The notes: generated by a model not told the origin, from the letters alone. Positions 33,224 to 42,370 are shown, counted from the stretch's first letter. The stretch is DNA of 64,000 nucleotides from GCA-2706205 sp964215955 (GCA_964215955.1 CAXPDR010000023.1:62001-126000), one strand, 5' to 3'. Translations and numbers: made by a program.

Positions 33224-33625
33224 CTAGTTTTCAGTTTTTGACACAAATTCTAGACAAAACATAACAATATTCGAAAAACTTAGAATTAAGATTGGTAAAA
33301 GGGTCAATTTCATTCCACGAACCCTGTTTTTAAAATCCATTTTTTCTTTTGTAAAAGACTTATAATGTAGCAGGCGTCCCAAAATGAACAAGCATCCAAG
33401 TGTATGGAATAACAAGGAAGGATAACCTTTATATCTCTCAATCGAGTAAAGAAGGATCAAAAAAAGAGGAGTGTAAGCAACAAAATTGCTATGGGCGCTT
33501 ACAATTGCCTGAATCTGAGCATTATCACCCGTTCCGAGGCTAATTCTATGAGTTTTCCTGGCTTTAATGGTCTCCAAAGATATTTTAAACAATAAAATTC
33601 CAAGAATTCCCGCATAAATTGCCAT
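33224..33625 (-). CDS. MAPEG family membrane protein
   Basis: The protein has 133 residues from ATG 33625, which follows a clear GAGGAGG by 6 bases; an upstream TTG would include that site in the coding region and is rejected. It has four hydrophobic segments with the MAPEG signature: AHSNFVAYTPLFLILLYSIE, LLFHTLGCLFILGRLLHY, and RVRGMKLTLLP. Members are glutathione S-transferase/peroxidase-like inner-membrane proteins. Bacterial substrates are mostly unknown. It is probably co-transcribed with the FabZ-like gene 41 bases downstream. Confidence 0.88.
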   Translation of the reverse strand: MAIYAGILGILLFKISLETIKARKTHRISLGTGDNAQIQAIVSAHSNFVAYTPLFLILLYSIERYKGYPSLLFHTLGCLFILGRLLHYKSFTKEKMDFKNRVRGMKLTLLPILILSFSNIVMFCLEFVSKTEN

Positions 33626-33668
33626 TATTTTCCTCCTCAACGTAGACTTTCTAATAATCCCGTTTTCG

Positions 33669-33697
33669 TTGACATTTGTTTAGGCACAACATGTTAT
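33669..33697 (+). promoter_or_regulatory. Promoter of the cold-shock gene
   Basis: A perfect TTGACA (33669-33674) stands 17 bases from TGTTAT (33692-33697). This would give a leader of about 100 bases before ATG 33806. The leader contains a 6-bp hairpin (ATACTC/GAGTAT, 33747-33763) and a GGAG/CTCC pairing, typical of long cold-shock leaders. Confidence 0.6.
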
Positions 33698-33805
33698 AAA
33701 AAATTAATGCATTCTTTAGTATATAATGATAAGTACCTGAATTAGAATACTCAACATGAGTATCGGAGGTTAAATAACTAATCTCCACAAAGCATAGGAA
33801 TAAAT

Positions 33806-34000
33806 ATGAGTACAGGTAAAGTAAAGTTTTTTAACGAAGCTAAAGGTTTTGGTTTCATCACTCCAGACGATGGCGGAAAAGATGTTTTCGTACATGTTAC
33901 AGCTATTGCCGACGGTAATCTAAATGATAACGATGCTGTTGAGTATGAAATGGGAGAAGGTAAGAAAGGACCTTGTGCCGTTAACGTTAAAAAAATATAA
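33806..34000 (+). CDS. Cold-shock domain protein (CspA family)
   Basis: The 64-residue single cold-shock domain has GKVKFFNEAKGFGFITPDDGG with RNP1 (KGFGFI) and DVFVHVTAI with RNP2 (VFVHV). It binds single-stranded RNA and DNA and melts RNA structure. It is slightly shorter than CspA (about 70), having lost a few C-terminal residues. AGGA stands 7 bases before ATG 33806. A long structured leader and a strong terminator mark a one-gene, abundantly made transcript. Confidence 0.95.
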   Translation: MSTGKVKFFNEAKGFGFITPDDGGKDVFVHVTAIADGNLNDNDAVEYEMGEGKKGPCAVNVKKI

Positions 34001-34034
34001 GATATATAGCATCAAATATTTTTTAATACGAAAG

Positions 34035-34063
34035 AAGGAAGTAGAAATACTTCCTTTTTTTTT
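34035..34063 (+). terminator. Strong intrinsic terminator after the cold-shock gene
   Basis: A 9-bp stem (AAGGAAGTA 34035-34043 with TACTTCCTT 34048-34056) is closed by a GAAA tetraloop and followed by a run of T to 34063. It lies 35 bases after the stop. Confidence 0.92.
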
Positions 34064-34208
34064 ACCCCAAAACAATTACCCGACTTGCTTTATCACTCAA
34101 TAGACTTCTCATAGATAAAACTTATCACCTCATAAATTTAAACAATTGGTTTCCATTTTCCTCTTGTACTAGCATTAGTTTAAGTAGAAATTTGAAAGGA
34201 GAATACTT

Positions 34209-36461
34209 ATGAAAAAGTCCGCAAAGCCGGTCTTAGTTCTTGCTGCCCTAGGTTTACTAGGATCAGCCTGTTCTAGCCAGCAAAAGCATGAGAGTTATGA
34301 GAAAGATTCTTTCTCTCCGGGAAAACCAAAACCAATGTCCTATTGGTGGCCAGAAAGATTAGACTTAACACCATTAAGACAACACAGTGTTGAATCGGAT
34401 CCTTACGGAGAAAAATTTGACTATGCTAAGGAATTTAAAAAGTTGAATCTAAAGGCCGTTAAAGAAGACATCAAAAAAGTCTTATCAACATCACAAGACT
34501 GGTGGCCAGCAGATTATGGGAACTATGGACCATTCTTTATTCGTATGGCGTGGCATAGTGCCGGTACCTACAGAGTCATCGATGGCCGTGGTGGAGCAGC
34601 TGGTGGCCAGCTTAGACTAGAGCCTCAAAACAGTTGGCCTGATAATGGAAACTTAGATAAGGCCAGAAGACTTCTTTGGCCAATCAAACAAAAATACGGA
34701 AAGAAAATTTCTTGGGCCGATTTAATGGTTTTAACAGGAAATGTTTCTTTAGAGTCAATGGGATTTAATACTATTGGATTCGCAGGTGGTAGAACTGATG
34801 ATTATGAACCAGATCTAGTTTACTGGGGTCCAGAATTAAAATGGCTGGATAGTAAAAGACACGAAAAGAGTAAAAAAAGAAAACTTAAAAAGCCGTTTGG
34901 TGCAACAAGAATGGGTTTAATCTATGTTAACCCTGAAGGACCAAATGGAGTGCCAGATCCATTGCTTGCAGCTCAGGACATCCGAGAGAACTTTGCAAGA
35001 ATGGCCATGAATGATGAAGAAACAGTTGCATTAATAGCAGGAGGACATACATTCGGAAAAGCTCACGGAGCCCATAAGCCAGAAAAATGTTTAGATGCAG
35101 AGCCGGCAGGCGCGGCCATTGAACAACAAGGCTTAGGTTGGAAAAACAAATGTGGAAAAGGACATTCAGAAGATACTGTAACAAGTGGTCTTGAGGGTGC
35201 TTGGACAGCAGCTCCAACAATGTGGACTCACCAATACCTAGAAAACCTTTATCGCTACGAATGGAAATTAACTAAATCTCCAGCAGGTGCCCACCAATGG
35301 ATTCCAACTGATGAAGCTGCAGCTAAATTAGTTCCAGATGCACATATTAGAAGAAAAAGACATGCACCAATCATGTTCACTACAGACTTAGCACTTAAAA
35401 AAGATCCTAAGTACAAAGAAATTACAAGTAGATGGTTAAAGAATCCAAAAGAGTTTGAAAAGGCATTTGCAAGAGCATGGTTTAAATTAACTCATAGAGA
35501 TATGGGGCCACAAGCAAGGTATATTGGAAAAGAAGTTCCAAAAGAAACTTTTGCTTGGCAGGATCCACTTCCAAAAAGAAATCACAAGTTAATCTCAAGA
35601 GCACAATTAACTCAATTTAAAAATGAAATAGCAAAATCAGGACTTTCAACAACTGATTTAGTTAAGACTGCTTATGCTTCAGCAGGTTCATACAGAATTA
35701 CAGATATGAGAGGTGGAGCAAATGGTGCAAGAGTTAGACTTGAACCACAAATTAATTGGGAAGTTAACGATCCAGCAACATTAAAGAAAAACCTAGAAAA
35801 ACTTGAAATGATCCAAAATAAATTTAATAAATCTATTTCAGGAGCAAAAGTTTCTTTAGCAGACACAATTGTAATTGCTGGTGCTGTTGGTGTAGAAATG
35901 GCCGCGAAAAAAGCTGGATACCCAATCACTGTTCCTGTGAAATTAGGAAGAACTGATGCAACTCAAGAACAAACAGATGTAGAATCTTTTAGCTATCTTG
36001 AGCCACTTTCTGATCCATTCAGAAATTACCACAACGAAAAAAGCTATATGTCACCTGCTCAGAACTTAGTAGACAGAGCAAATATGCTTGGACTAACAGT
36101 ACCTGAGATGACAGCACTAGTTGGTGGAATGAGAGCTTTAGGCGCGAATGCAGGAAGTTCTTCAAATGGGATTTTCACAAACAAAGTCGGAACGTTATCA
36201 AATGATTTTTTTGTGAATCTCTTAGACATGTCTACTAAATGGCAAAAATCTTCTAAAACTCCAGGTCTTTACGAAGGTGTTGACAGAAAGACTGGTAAAG
36301 TTAAATGGACAGGGACAACTGTTGACTTAATCTTTGGTTCCCACTCAGAGTTAAGAGCAATAGCTGAGGTTTATGCAGCTAAAGACGGAAAAAGAAAGCT
36401 TGTAAAAGACTTTGTTTCAGTTTGGACAAAGATCATGAGAGCTGACAGATTTGATATCTAA
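34209..36461 (+). CDS. katG: Catalase-peroxidase with lipoprotein signal
   Basis: The 750-residue, two-domain catalase-peroxidase destroys H2O2 with heme. The active N-terminal domain has R112, W115 and H116 in RMAWHSAGTYR, proximal H280 in GGHTFGKAHG, and the Met-Tyr-Trp adduct residues W115, Y239 (GLIYVNPEGPNG) and M265. The C-terminal domain lacks heme ligands, as usual. Unusually, it starts with a signal peptide and a lipobox-like LLGSAC (Cys21), so it should be exported and perhaps lipid-anchored, facing the periplasm or surface. AAGGAG precedes ATG 34209. It has its own terminator and no adjacent OxyR gene. Confidence 0.95.
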   Translation: MKKSAKPVLVLAALGLLGSACSSQQKHESYEKDSFSPGKPKPMSYWWPERLDLTPLRQHSVESDPYGEKFDYAKEFKKLNLKAVKEDIKKVLSTSQDWWPADYGNYGPFFIRMAWHSAGTYRVIDGRGGAAGGQLRLEPQNSWPDNGNLDKARRLLWPIKQKYGKKISWADLMVLTGNVSLESMGFNTIGFAGGRTDDYEPDLVYWGPELKWLDSKRHEKSKKRKLKKPFGATRMGLIYVNPEGPNGVPDPLLAAQDIRENFARMAMNDEETVALIAGGHTFGKAHGAHKPEKCLDAEPAGAAIEQQGLGWKNKCGKGHSEDTVTSGLEGAWTAAPTMWTHQYLENLYRYEWKLTKSPAGAHQWIPTDEAAAKLVPDAHIRRKRHAPIMFTTDLALKKDPKYKEITSRWLKNPKEFEKAFARAWFKLTHRDMGPQARYIGKEVPKETFAWQDPLPKRNHKLISRAQLTQFKNEIAKSGLSTTDLVKTAYASAGSYRITDMRGGANGARVRLEPQINWEVNDPATLKKNLEKLEMIQNKFNKSISGAKVSLADTIVIAGAVGVEMAAKKAGYPITVPVKLGRTDATQEQTDVESFSYLEPLSDPFRNYHNEKSYMSPAQNLVDRANMLGLTVPEMTALVGGMRALGANAGSSSNGIFTNKVGTLSNDFFVNLLDMSTKWQKSSKTPGLYEGVDRKTGKVKWTGTTVDLIFGSHSELRAIAEVYAAKDGKRKLVKDFVSVWTKIMRADRFDI

Positions 36462-36475
36462 AAGTCTATTAATCG

Positions 36476-36501
36476 GAGGGGATCTATTCCCCTCTTTTCT
36501 T
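36476..36501 (+). terminator. Intrinsic terminator after katG
   Basis: A 6-bp GC-rich stem (GAGGGG 36476-36481 with CCCCTC 36489-36494) and 7-base loop are followed by TTTTCTT. It lies 14 bases after katG and overlaps the last codons of the convergent lipoprotein gene. Confidence 0.8.
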
Positions 36502-37545
36502 ATATTTTAAAATCTCTGACAATAGTTTTGAACGTTCCATAAGAAGAAACTCCTTAAGGCCATATTTTTTAACTATTGATTCCGTAATCCTTAAAGAATC
36601 TTTGGCATATTTTTCAGCTTCCAAATTTCCAACTAACCCGAAGTTACAACTATACTCATTTTGAGCTGAAATTGGTTTGTAAAGGTTTTCAAAAATAGTT
36701 TTAAGGACTTTGGTACTTTTAGCTTTTATTTCATCCATCTGATAGTTAACGGATTTCTTTATAAATGGTTCAATATCAAAGTTTTTTGTTTTAACCATCA
36801 TTTTCTCACCATAGAGCTTTTCCATGGCCCAAGCATTTAAGCCTATTCTTCTTATACAATTGGGTTGTAATGGAATGAGATATGGCGTAATAAAACTTTC
36901 ACTGTATTCATAATTTAAAACTTCCATTTGATATAGACTCATAAAAACAGAAACGAGGTATTTCTTTTCTCTTAATCCACCTTGTTTATATAATTTAAAT
37001 AGAGTAGCAGAATCTATAAAAACCTTATGGTTTATTTCTAAATCATACTCAAGTTTAACTTTTTTCTTATCAGCCTCACTTACTTTGTTTATGATGAAAG
37101 TGCCAGTTACCAGTCCCAATGGGAAAATATTAAAACTAGCATTTAGCTGAGCATCTGGAAAAGTTTTTTTGAAATTCTTTCTCATCTCAATGACTTTCAC
37201 TCTTAACTCTTCTTGATAAGCTAAAAACTCTTTTTGATATGTTTTGAGAAAATATATGGTCGGGACAACTTGAATTTTTTCTAATGAGACTTTAATTTTT
37301 TTATCAGTATGGGGTAAAACCTTTTCAAAGTCCGAACTATAATTATAGTTTCTTCCTATGACTTGGGAGTGGAATTTTTTAATCGAATCACTCATTTGAT
37401 TATTTTTAGAATCCTCAAAAAACTCTTTTACCCTTAACTCATTATCAACAATAAAAAAGCCATTTTCCTTATTTATTTTAGTTGGCAAAGGACCACAGGC
37501 TACAAAAGAAATGGAAAGAATCAATAGAAATACAAATTTGGCCAT
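36484..37545 (-). CDS. Lipoprotein of unknown function
   Basis: The 353-residue protein is unrecognised. It has a short lipoprotein signal with FVAC (Cys17) followed by GPLP. The mature part is charged, with a central strand-rich stretch (DAQLNASFNIFPLGLVTGTFIINKV) and helices around it. It has only two later cysteines (NCIRR, SCNFG). AGGGA precedes ATG 37545. It converges on katG, and its 3' end lies inside the katG terminator. It is divergent from the RlmI gene. No family or function can be offered beyond an envelope lipoprotein. Confidence 0.75.
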   Translation of the reverse strand: MAKFVFLLILSISFVACGPLPTKINKENGFFIVDNELRVKEFFEDSKNNQMSDSIKKFHSQVIGRNYNYSSDFEKVLPHTDKKIKVSLEKIQVVPTIYFLKTYQKEFLAYQEELRVKVIEMRKNFKKTFPDAQLNASFNIFPLGLVTGTFIINKVSEADKKKVKLEYDLEINHKVFIDSATLFKLYKQGGLREKKYLVSVFMSLYQMEVLNYEYSESFITPYLIPLQPNCIRRIGLNAWAMEKLYGEKMMVKTKNFDIEPFIKKSVNYQMDEIKAKSTKVLKTIFENLYKPISAQNEYSCNFGLVGNLEAEKYAKDSLRITESIVKKYGLKEFLLMERSKLLSEILKYKKRGE

Positions 37546-37628
37546 AATAATCCCTGAGTTTTGAAGAAAGTGAGTAAAAGTATCCTACTTTTAAATATTT
37601 AATAGTCAAACCCCATAGATCCATCTAT

Positions 37629-38819
37629 ATGAGTTATATGATAAATAAGTCTAAAATTGCCAAGGTCAAACTAAAAAGGGACCTTACTAAGAAAATTAAC
37701 CAAGGAAATCCCTGGGTATTCCAAGATGCACTCCAGGATATCCCCCAGGTAACTCCAGGAACAATTTGTAAACTACTTGATAGGAAAAATAAAGTAGCAG
37801 CATTTGGTTATATATATCCAGAGTCCCAACTTACATTTAGGGTTTTATGCATCAAAGATAAAGTCCCTAATGATGAAATAATAAAACAAAGGCTAGATCT
37901 GGCCTATGAAGCGCGAATGCCCCTAATATCTAAAGATTCAAATAGTTACAGACTCTCCAATGGTGAAGGAGACCAATTACCTGGTCTTGTTATAGATGTT
38001 TTTAATAAGGTCGCAGTTCTACAACTTGATGGACCTGGACCATTTGGATTTTATGATAGATTCGCAATTGGTAAATACCTTAAAGAAAAACTCGCTTTAG
38101 ATTGTGTATATTTTAAAGCAAGGCATAATTCAGGCCAAACCAGTGAGATATTGGCAGGAGTTTTAAATTCATCTCAGGTTGAATTTTTAGAATATGGAGC
38201 TCGATTCTCATGTGACGTCATAGATGGACAAAAAACTGGTTTCTTCTTAGATCAAAGAGAAAATAGGTATCTCATAAGAAAATATGCGAAAAATCTAGAT
38301 GTCCTCAATATGTTTTCTTATACTGGTGGTTTTTCAATTAATGCAGGACTTGGTGGTGCCAAGTCTGTCACTTCGGTTGATATTGCAAAGCCTGCGACGG
38401 AAAATGCTAAATTAAACTGGGAGCTAAATAAACTTTCTCAAGATCATTTTGCAGTTGCTGAAAATTGTTTTGATTTTATTGAAAAAAGTTTAAAAGAAGA
38501 GAAAAAATGGGACTTAATTATTGTTGATCCCCCCTCTTTTGCTCCTTCCAAAAAATCTCTTGATAAGGCCATTCACAGTTATGAAAAAATATTTTCTGAA
38601 AGTTTAAGACTATGCCAAGCAAATGGATATTTTGCCGCCTCATCCTGTTCAAGTCATATCGATACAGAGATGTTTCTTGAGATTTGTAAAAATGCTATGT
38701 CCAAAGCTAGAAAACGAGGGAAAGTACTCTATATAGGAGCTCAGGGATTTGATCATGCCTATCCCCTCGCTCTTACAGAAATGCGCTACCTCAAGTTTGT
38801 TTTATTCAAGCTTTTTTAA
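37629..38819 (+). CDS. rlmI: RlmI-like 23S rRNA (cytosine-C5) methyltransferase
   Basis: The 396-residue protein has the RlmI/YccW layout: an N-terminal PUA-like domain (KRDLTKKINQGNPWVFQDA... VAAFGYIYPESQLTFRVL), a middle domain (GEGDQLPGLVIDVF), then the SAM-binding methyltransferase with GFFLDQRENR, LNMFSYTGGFSINAG, DPPSFAPSKK and SCSSHI. The length matches RlmI (396 in E. coli). It methylates a cytosine of 23S rRNA. ATG 37629 has no obvious ribosome site, and a second Met follows at codon 4. It is followed by a 252-base convergent gap with a large inverted repeat. Confidence 0.9.
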   Translation: MSYMINKSKIAKVKLKRDLTKKINQGNPWVFQDALQDIPQVTPGTICKLLDRKNKVAAFGYIYPESQLTFRVLCIKDKVPNDEIIKQRLDLAYEARMPLISKDSNSYRLSNGEGDQLPGLVIDVFNKVAVLQLDGPGPFGFYDRFAIGKYLKEKLALDCVYFKARHNSGQTSEILAGVLNSSQVEFLEYGARFSCDVIDGQKTGFFLDQRENRYLIRKYAKNLDVLNMFSYTGGFSINAGLGGAKSVTSVDIAKPATENAKLNWELNKLSQDHFAVAENCFDFIEKSLKEEKKWDLIIVDPPSFAPSKKSLDKAIHSYEKIFSESLRLCQANGYFAASSCSSHIDTEMFLEICKNAMSKARKRGKVLYIGAQGFDHAYPLALTEMRYLKFVLFKLF

Positions 38820-38821
38820 CT

Positions 38822-39051
38822 GACCTACTTGAATGGGGATGAGCATAAAGACAAAGTCTGGAAGTGAAAGATGAATCTGTTTTTACACCAATGACTTCAA
38901 GAGCTTCCAATGACTCGAAACTTTTTATTTTCCTCTTTTTCAAAAGAAATGATAACTGCCCTAACGCCTTCTAGTCGAATTTATATTAAAACACAGTCTG
39001 ATGCTTCAGTTGTTTACTTTGGCTTTAAGCTCATCCCCATGCAAAGAGGAC
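38822..39051. repeat. 230-bp imperfect inverted repeat in a convergent gap
   Basis: The outer arms 38822-38858 and 39015-39051 are inverted copies matching at 30 of 37 positions, with an uninterrupted 12-base core (ATGGGGATGAGC and its complement). Weaker complementarity continues inward for another 25 bases or so. It fills the gap between the convergent rlmI and a lipoprotein gene, and short plus-strand open frames inside it look accidental. It may be a degenerate small transposon-like element, or a fragment duplicated in inverse orientation. Confidence 0.55.
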
Positions 39052-39071
39052 GGTTAATAAGCTTTTTAAAA

Positions 39072-39740
39072 TTAACGACACATATTAACTGAATAGTTCA
39101 CTGTTCCATATTTTTTATAATTTATATTAAAATCTAGCTCACATAATCTAGTATTTCGTTTGACTTGAACTAAGGCCCATTTTCTTTGAATCATACCTGG
39201 CACAAGCTTAGTTTCATTATACAAATGGTTTTCTCTATGAAGCTTAGCGTTTTCAAGATTATAGCTTCTGCTTGAAGCTGCACTGGCGACCTCTAAACCA
39301 GATCCGACATGAAGGGCCCCAATGGATCCATAGGCCATATCAGAGTTTCCATTCACTGCACCTGCAATTGCTAAAACGGCCAGAGCACCTGCGGCTAAAC
39401 CTTTCCCAACATTTGTGTTGTGCTGATCAATCTCTTTGCGTTGAACAAAGGCCCTTTTCCACATTAAAGCATCTTTTGAATCAGGAATTTTAACAACGTT
39501 TTTACCGTCTATGGTAAGAATTTCTGCACCTTCAATCTCTACCCAGTCATCTTGTTGATTTTCAAAATGAAAGTTTACGACCTTGAAATGTTCAGTTGAG
39601 TAACGATCATCTACAAATGCTCTGATAGGTAAATCTTTAGGATGGGTACCTTTGTTAAATTCAGCATACTTACCTTTTTTGTGAGAAGCACAACTTACAA
39701 TAATAGCAACTAGAAATAATACTCTTAAAATATTTATCAT
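39072..39740 (-). CDS. Lipoprotein of unknown function
   Basis: The 222-residue protein is unrecognised. Its lipobox is IIVSC (Cys17), followed by ASHKKGKYAEF. A hydrophobic, Gly/Ala-rich segment near residues 112-135 (GLAAGALAVLAIAGAVNGN) could be a glycine-zipper insertion in a membrane or an oligomerising helix. Two cysteines lie near the C-terminus (RLCELDF, NMCR). AAGGAGG precedes ATG 39740. It converges with rlmI across the inverted repeat. An envelope location is supported; a function is not. Confidence 0.75.
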   Translation of the reverse strand: MINILRVLFLVAIIVSCASHKKGKYAEFNKGTHPKDLPIRAFVDDRYSTEHFKVVNFHFENQQDDWVEIEGAEILTIDGKNVVKIPDSKDALMWKRAFVQRKEIDQHNTNVGKGLAAGALAVLAIAGAVNGNSDMAYGSIGALHVGSGLEVASAASSRSYNLENAKLHRENHLYNETKLVPGMIQRKWALVQVKRNTRLCELDFNINYKKYGTVNYSVNMCR

Positions 39741-39828
39741 TTATCCTCCTTGAGTTGTTTGATAAATAATCTGTGAGTATTCATAAAAACAAAAGTCAAC
39801 TTTTGTCAGGTTTATGTCAGGTATTTTA

Positions 39829-40389
39829 TTAAAAGAAAAGTTTTAGCCCCGTATTATAAGCAGATCCATTCTCTCCATCCTCATTTGGGTAACTTATCCA
39901 ATCAAAATAAACCTGCATTTTAGTAAATGTCATTCCTATACCGACACCGTAATACTGACTGACTTCACTAATTTCTTTATCTTTAACGCTTAAGTCACCG
40001 GTTGTTTCATAATTCGGTTGAATCTTACTGCGATTCACACCTAATCTAAAATTTAAATACTCGGCTAGATACCACCGAAAGCCATAATTAATTAAGCTTC
40101 CCTTAAGATCACTTTGAAAAGTAAAAGAATCCCCTGAAACGTCCTGATTTTTAAATTGAAGATCTGTATAACCGAACTCTATGGCCATAGAGTTTGTTAA
40201 AAAATATCCTAATTCTAATCCAAAGGTATTTCCTTTAAGAGTTTCAGTATCTTCTTTTTGAATATTTGAGTAAGTCAAAAACTCTTGGGTTATATTCCCA
40301 TTGAATAATCCAATATAAGACGCTGCATATAGATTAAGGGAATATCCTGTTAAAATGATGAACTTAAATAGTATTTTAATATTTCTCAT
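39829..40389 (-). CDS. Small outer-membrane beta-barrel protein
   Basis: The 186-residue protein has a signal peptide of about 22 residues ending YAAS, then alternating strands typical of an 8-stranded OMP barrel: NTFGLELGYFLTNSMAIEFGYTDLQF, SLINYGFRWYLAEYLNFRLGVNRS, YYGVGIGMTFTKMQVYFDWISY, and a terminal GLKLFF with aromatic end. Such barrels serve as anchors, pores or adhesins; the role is not seen. It is followed 88 bases later by the lipoprotein gene on the same strand. There is no ribosome site before ATG 40389. Confidence 0.82.
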   Translation of the reverse strand: MRNIKILFKFIILTGYSLNLYAASYIGLFNGNITQEFLTYSNIQKEDTETLKGNTFGLELGYFLTNSMAIEFGYTDLQFKNQDVSGDSFTFQSDLKGSLINYGFRWYLAEYLNFRLGVNRSKIQPNYETTGDLSVKDKEISEVSQYYGVGIGMTFTKMQVYFDWISYPNEDGENGSAYNTGLKLFF

Positions 40390-40503
40390 ATATAGTTAAG
40401 TATAAAAAAACGTATAAACGAATTCAAATAGTTTAAATTGATATTTTAAGTAGACTAAGTTATTATTATTCTAATGAGAATACTCAATCGGAGGATCCAC
40501 CAA

Positions 40504-41232
40504 ATGGAATATAATTTTACAATTGGAGAACTTGTTTTCACCATCAGGAAAATCAACAAACTTACTCAAGTTGATTTTTCAAAAAGGCTTGGTGTTGTTC
40601 AATCAACCATTTCAAAAGTTGAAAAAGATATTTTCGATGATGTGCCGTTTAGTCTCATTTCAAAAATTTCAACTGATTTTGACATACCTCTACAAAACTT
40701 TCAATTTGGACATCTTCCGACAAAGAAAAACTCTGACGTAAAGAATATAATTCCACCTCAATACCTTGAAAGTGGTATTTTCAAAACTAAAACGGTTTTT
40801 GCGATCCTAAATGAATTAAAAAAAGAGCAAGGTGATAAGCTTTTTAAAGATTTAAAGTTACCCTACCAATACCTATGCTTAAGTGGTCTAAAATATAGTT
40901 TTGAATTTATTAATAAACTCTATTCTCTTACAGGAGAGGGTTTAAACCAAGTTATTAGGAAGCTAAGTGAAGAATTACCAAACGGAAATAAAGTAGAGAC
41001 TTCAGTAATTTCAAAATACTTTAAATCTACTTCTGGGATTCACCTGGTAACACCGATTTCAGAAATACCAACAGGACTATCCTTCACTATTAAGTTTGAT
41101 AATCACTTAAGCGAGTTAAATCAAATCTATGCAAATGTATTGGAACTAGAACTAGGATTAATCTTTAATTCCAAAGTTCAATTTGAAGAAATTGAAAATC
41201 ATCAATTAAAAGTAACTATAAACGTAGGCTAG
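40504..41232 (+). CDS. XRE-family transcriptional regulator with large C-terminal domain
   Basis: The protein has 242 residues from ATG 40504, which has CGGAGGA (40489-40495) 8 bases upstream; an ATG at 40474 would place that site inside the gene. The N-terminal Cro/CI-type helix-turn-helix reads IRKINKLTQVDFSKRLGVVQSTISKVE (about 17-43, the family block), followed by SLISKISTDFDIPL. The remaining 170 residues are an unrecognised domain that may sense a ligand (HLVTPISEIPTGLSFTIKF near the end). It is convergent with the histidine kinase gene. Confidence 0.88.
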   Translation: MEYNFTIGELVFTIRKINKLTQVDFSKRLGVVQSTISKVEKDIFDDVPFSLISKISTDFDIPLQNFQFGHLPTKKNSDVKNIIPPQYLESGIFKTKTVFAILNELKKEQGDKLFKDLKLPYQYLCLSGLKYSFEFINKLYSLTGEGLNQVIRKLSEELPNGNKVETSVISKYFKSTSGIHLVTPISEIPTGLSFTIKFDNHLSELNQIYANVLELELGLIFNSKVQFEEIENHQLKVTINVG

Positions 41233-41233
41233 A

Positions 41234-42322
41234 TTACTCACATACCAAGAACTCACTTGGAATTTTTATGCCAAAGGTAGTGTTATTTGCCTCGATATAT
41301 ACAAGTTCCAGACCTAATTTTTGCAATTCTAAATCACTATAAGTGAGCCCAAAACCACTTGCGTCAGGTTTGGAAGTTTGACCCTTTTCAAAAAGTTGTT
41401 TTTTAATCTCTTCAGAAATACCTGCCCCTGAGTCGGTAATAAGTAAATAATTTACTCCCCTAATTTCTGATAAACTTAATTCTATCCACTTTTGATCTAA
41501 ATTCTTTATGGCATCCACTGAGTTTTTAAGTAAATTGATGGTAACTTGAGAAAAAACCAAGGGATCACTAATCATTGAAATTTTTTCAGATAAGGTATCT
41601 AGCCCCTTCATTTGTATTTTGTGTGCCTTAGTTAAGTATTCCACCACAGAAAAACTATTTTCTAAATTTGCCTTTAAATTAAACTCTTCTTTTTTATAGT
41701 GCTGCTCCCCTTTGAGAAGAAAGTGATATCGCTTGGCCAAATCCCTTAAAAACACAGTTCCTTTTAAACCTTTTTGTGCCAAAGTATGAATTTTTTCATC
41801 ATTATACTTTGCCTTATTAATTAGTTTAATGGCATCCAGCGATGTCATACAGAGTGAATTATAATTATTTAAATCATGAATAAGACTACCAGTGTAACAA
41901 CCAAGGGCAGACACTTTTTCCATGTTTTGCAATTTTTGGTTATAAACATTCTTAAGTCTTGTTACTTCCAAAAGGTTTTTTGCATCTACCTCTTGAAATG
42001 GTACCTTTAAATGACCTTGAACAATATGAGAGAACTGTTCGTCCATTCCATCAAGATCATTTGAAAATGAATACAAATGAAATTTTTTAAATAAAACATT
42101 CTCTAAATTATCCTGATCAATTTTTGCCTCGAGTTTTTTATCAATAAGTAGAATATTTTTTTTAGAATCCACATTTGGAATATTGGTTAAATCCATTGGT
42201 ATTATTTCGATGTTGGACTTTTTAAAACAGCGATTTAAATTTCCTAAACTCTCTTTACAGGTACTGAGAGCATAAACAACAATTGAAGATATTTGATTTT
42301 GGGTAAATTGAAAATTTAACAT
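41234..42322 (-). CDS. Cytoplasmic sensor histidine kinase
   Basis: The protein has 362 residues from ATG 42322 (a TTG three codons upstream is possible). The first 110 residues look like a degenerate receiver-like or other sensing domain. A dimerisation helix carries the phospho-acceptor candidate H149 in GSLIHDLNNYNSL. The ATPase part has the N box NLLKNSVDAIKN, G1 ITDSGAGIS, and G2-like FGLTYSD. There is no membrane segment. It is last in the operon atoE-like, two-receiver regulator, coiled-coil, kinase, so it probably phosphorylates the second receiver of that regulator. It ends one base from the XRE gene. Confidence 0.9.
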   Translation of the reverse strand: MLNFQFTQNQISSIVVYALSTCKESLGNLNRCFKKSNIEIIPMDLTNIPNVDSKKNILLIDKKLEAKIDQDNLENVLFKKFHLYSFSNDLDGMDEQFSHIVQGHLKVPFQEVDAKNLLEVTRLKNVYNQKLQNMEKVSALGCYTGSLIHDLNNYNSLCMTSLDAIKLINKAKYNDEKIHTLAQKGLKGTVFLRDLAKRYHFLLKGEQHYKKEEFNLKANLENSFSVVEYLTKAHKIQMKGLDTLSEKISMISDPLVFSQVTINLLKNSVDAIKNLDQKWIELSLSEIRGVNYLLITDSGAGISEEIKKQLFEKGQTSKPDASGFGLTYSDLELQKLGLELVYIEANNTTFGIKIPSEFLVCE

Positions 42323-42370
42323 AAAACACAACCTTTATTCCCTCTGGAATATAAGCATTGTATAATATGA

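Noticed and set aside
38910..39092. A 60-residue plus-strand frame after rlmI
   Set aside because: It lies inside the inverted repeat, has no ribosome site or recognisable motif, and runs into the 3' end of a real minus-strand gene. More likely chance or a decayed fragment.
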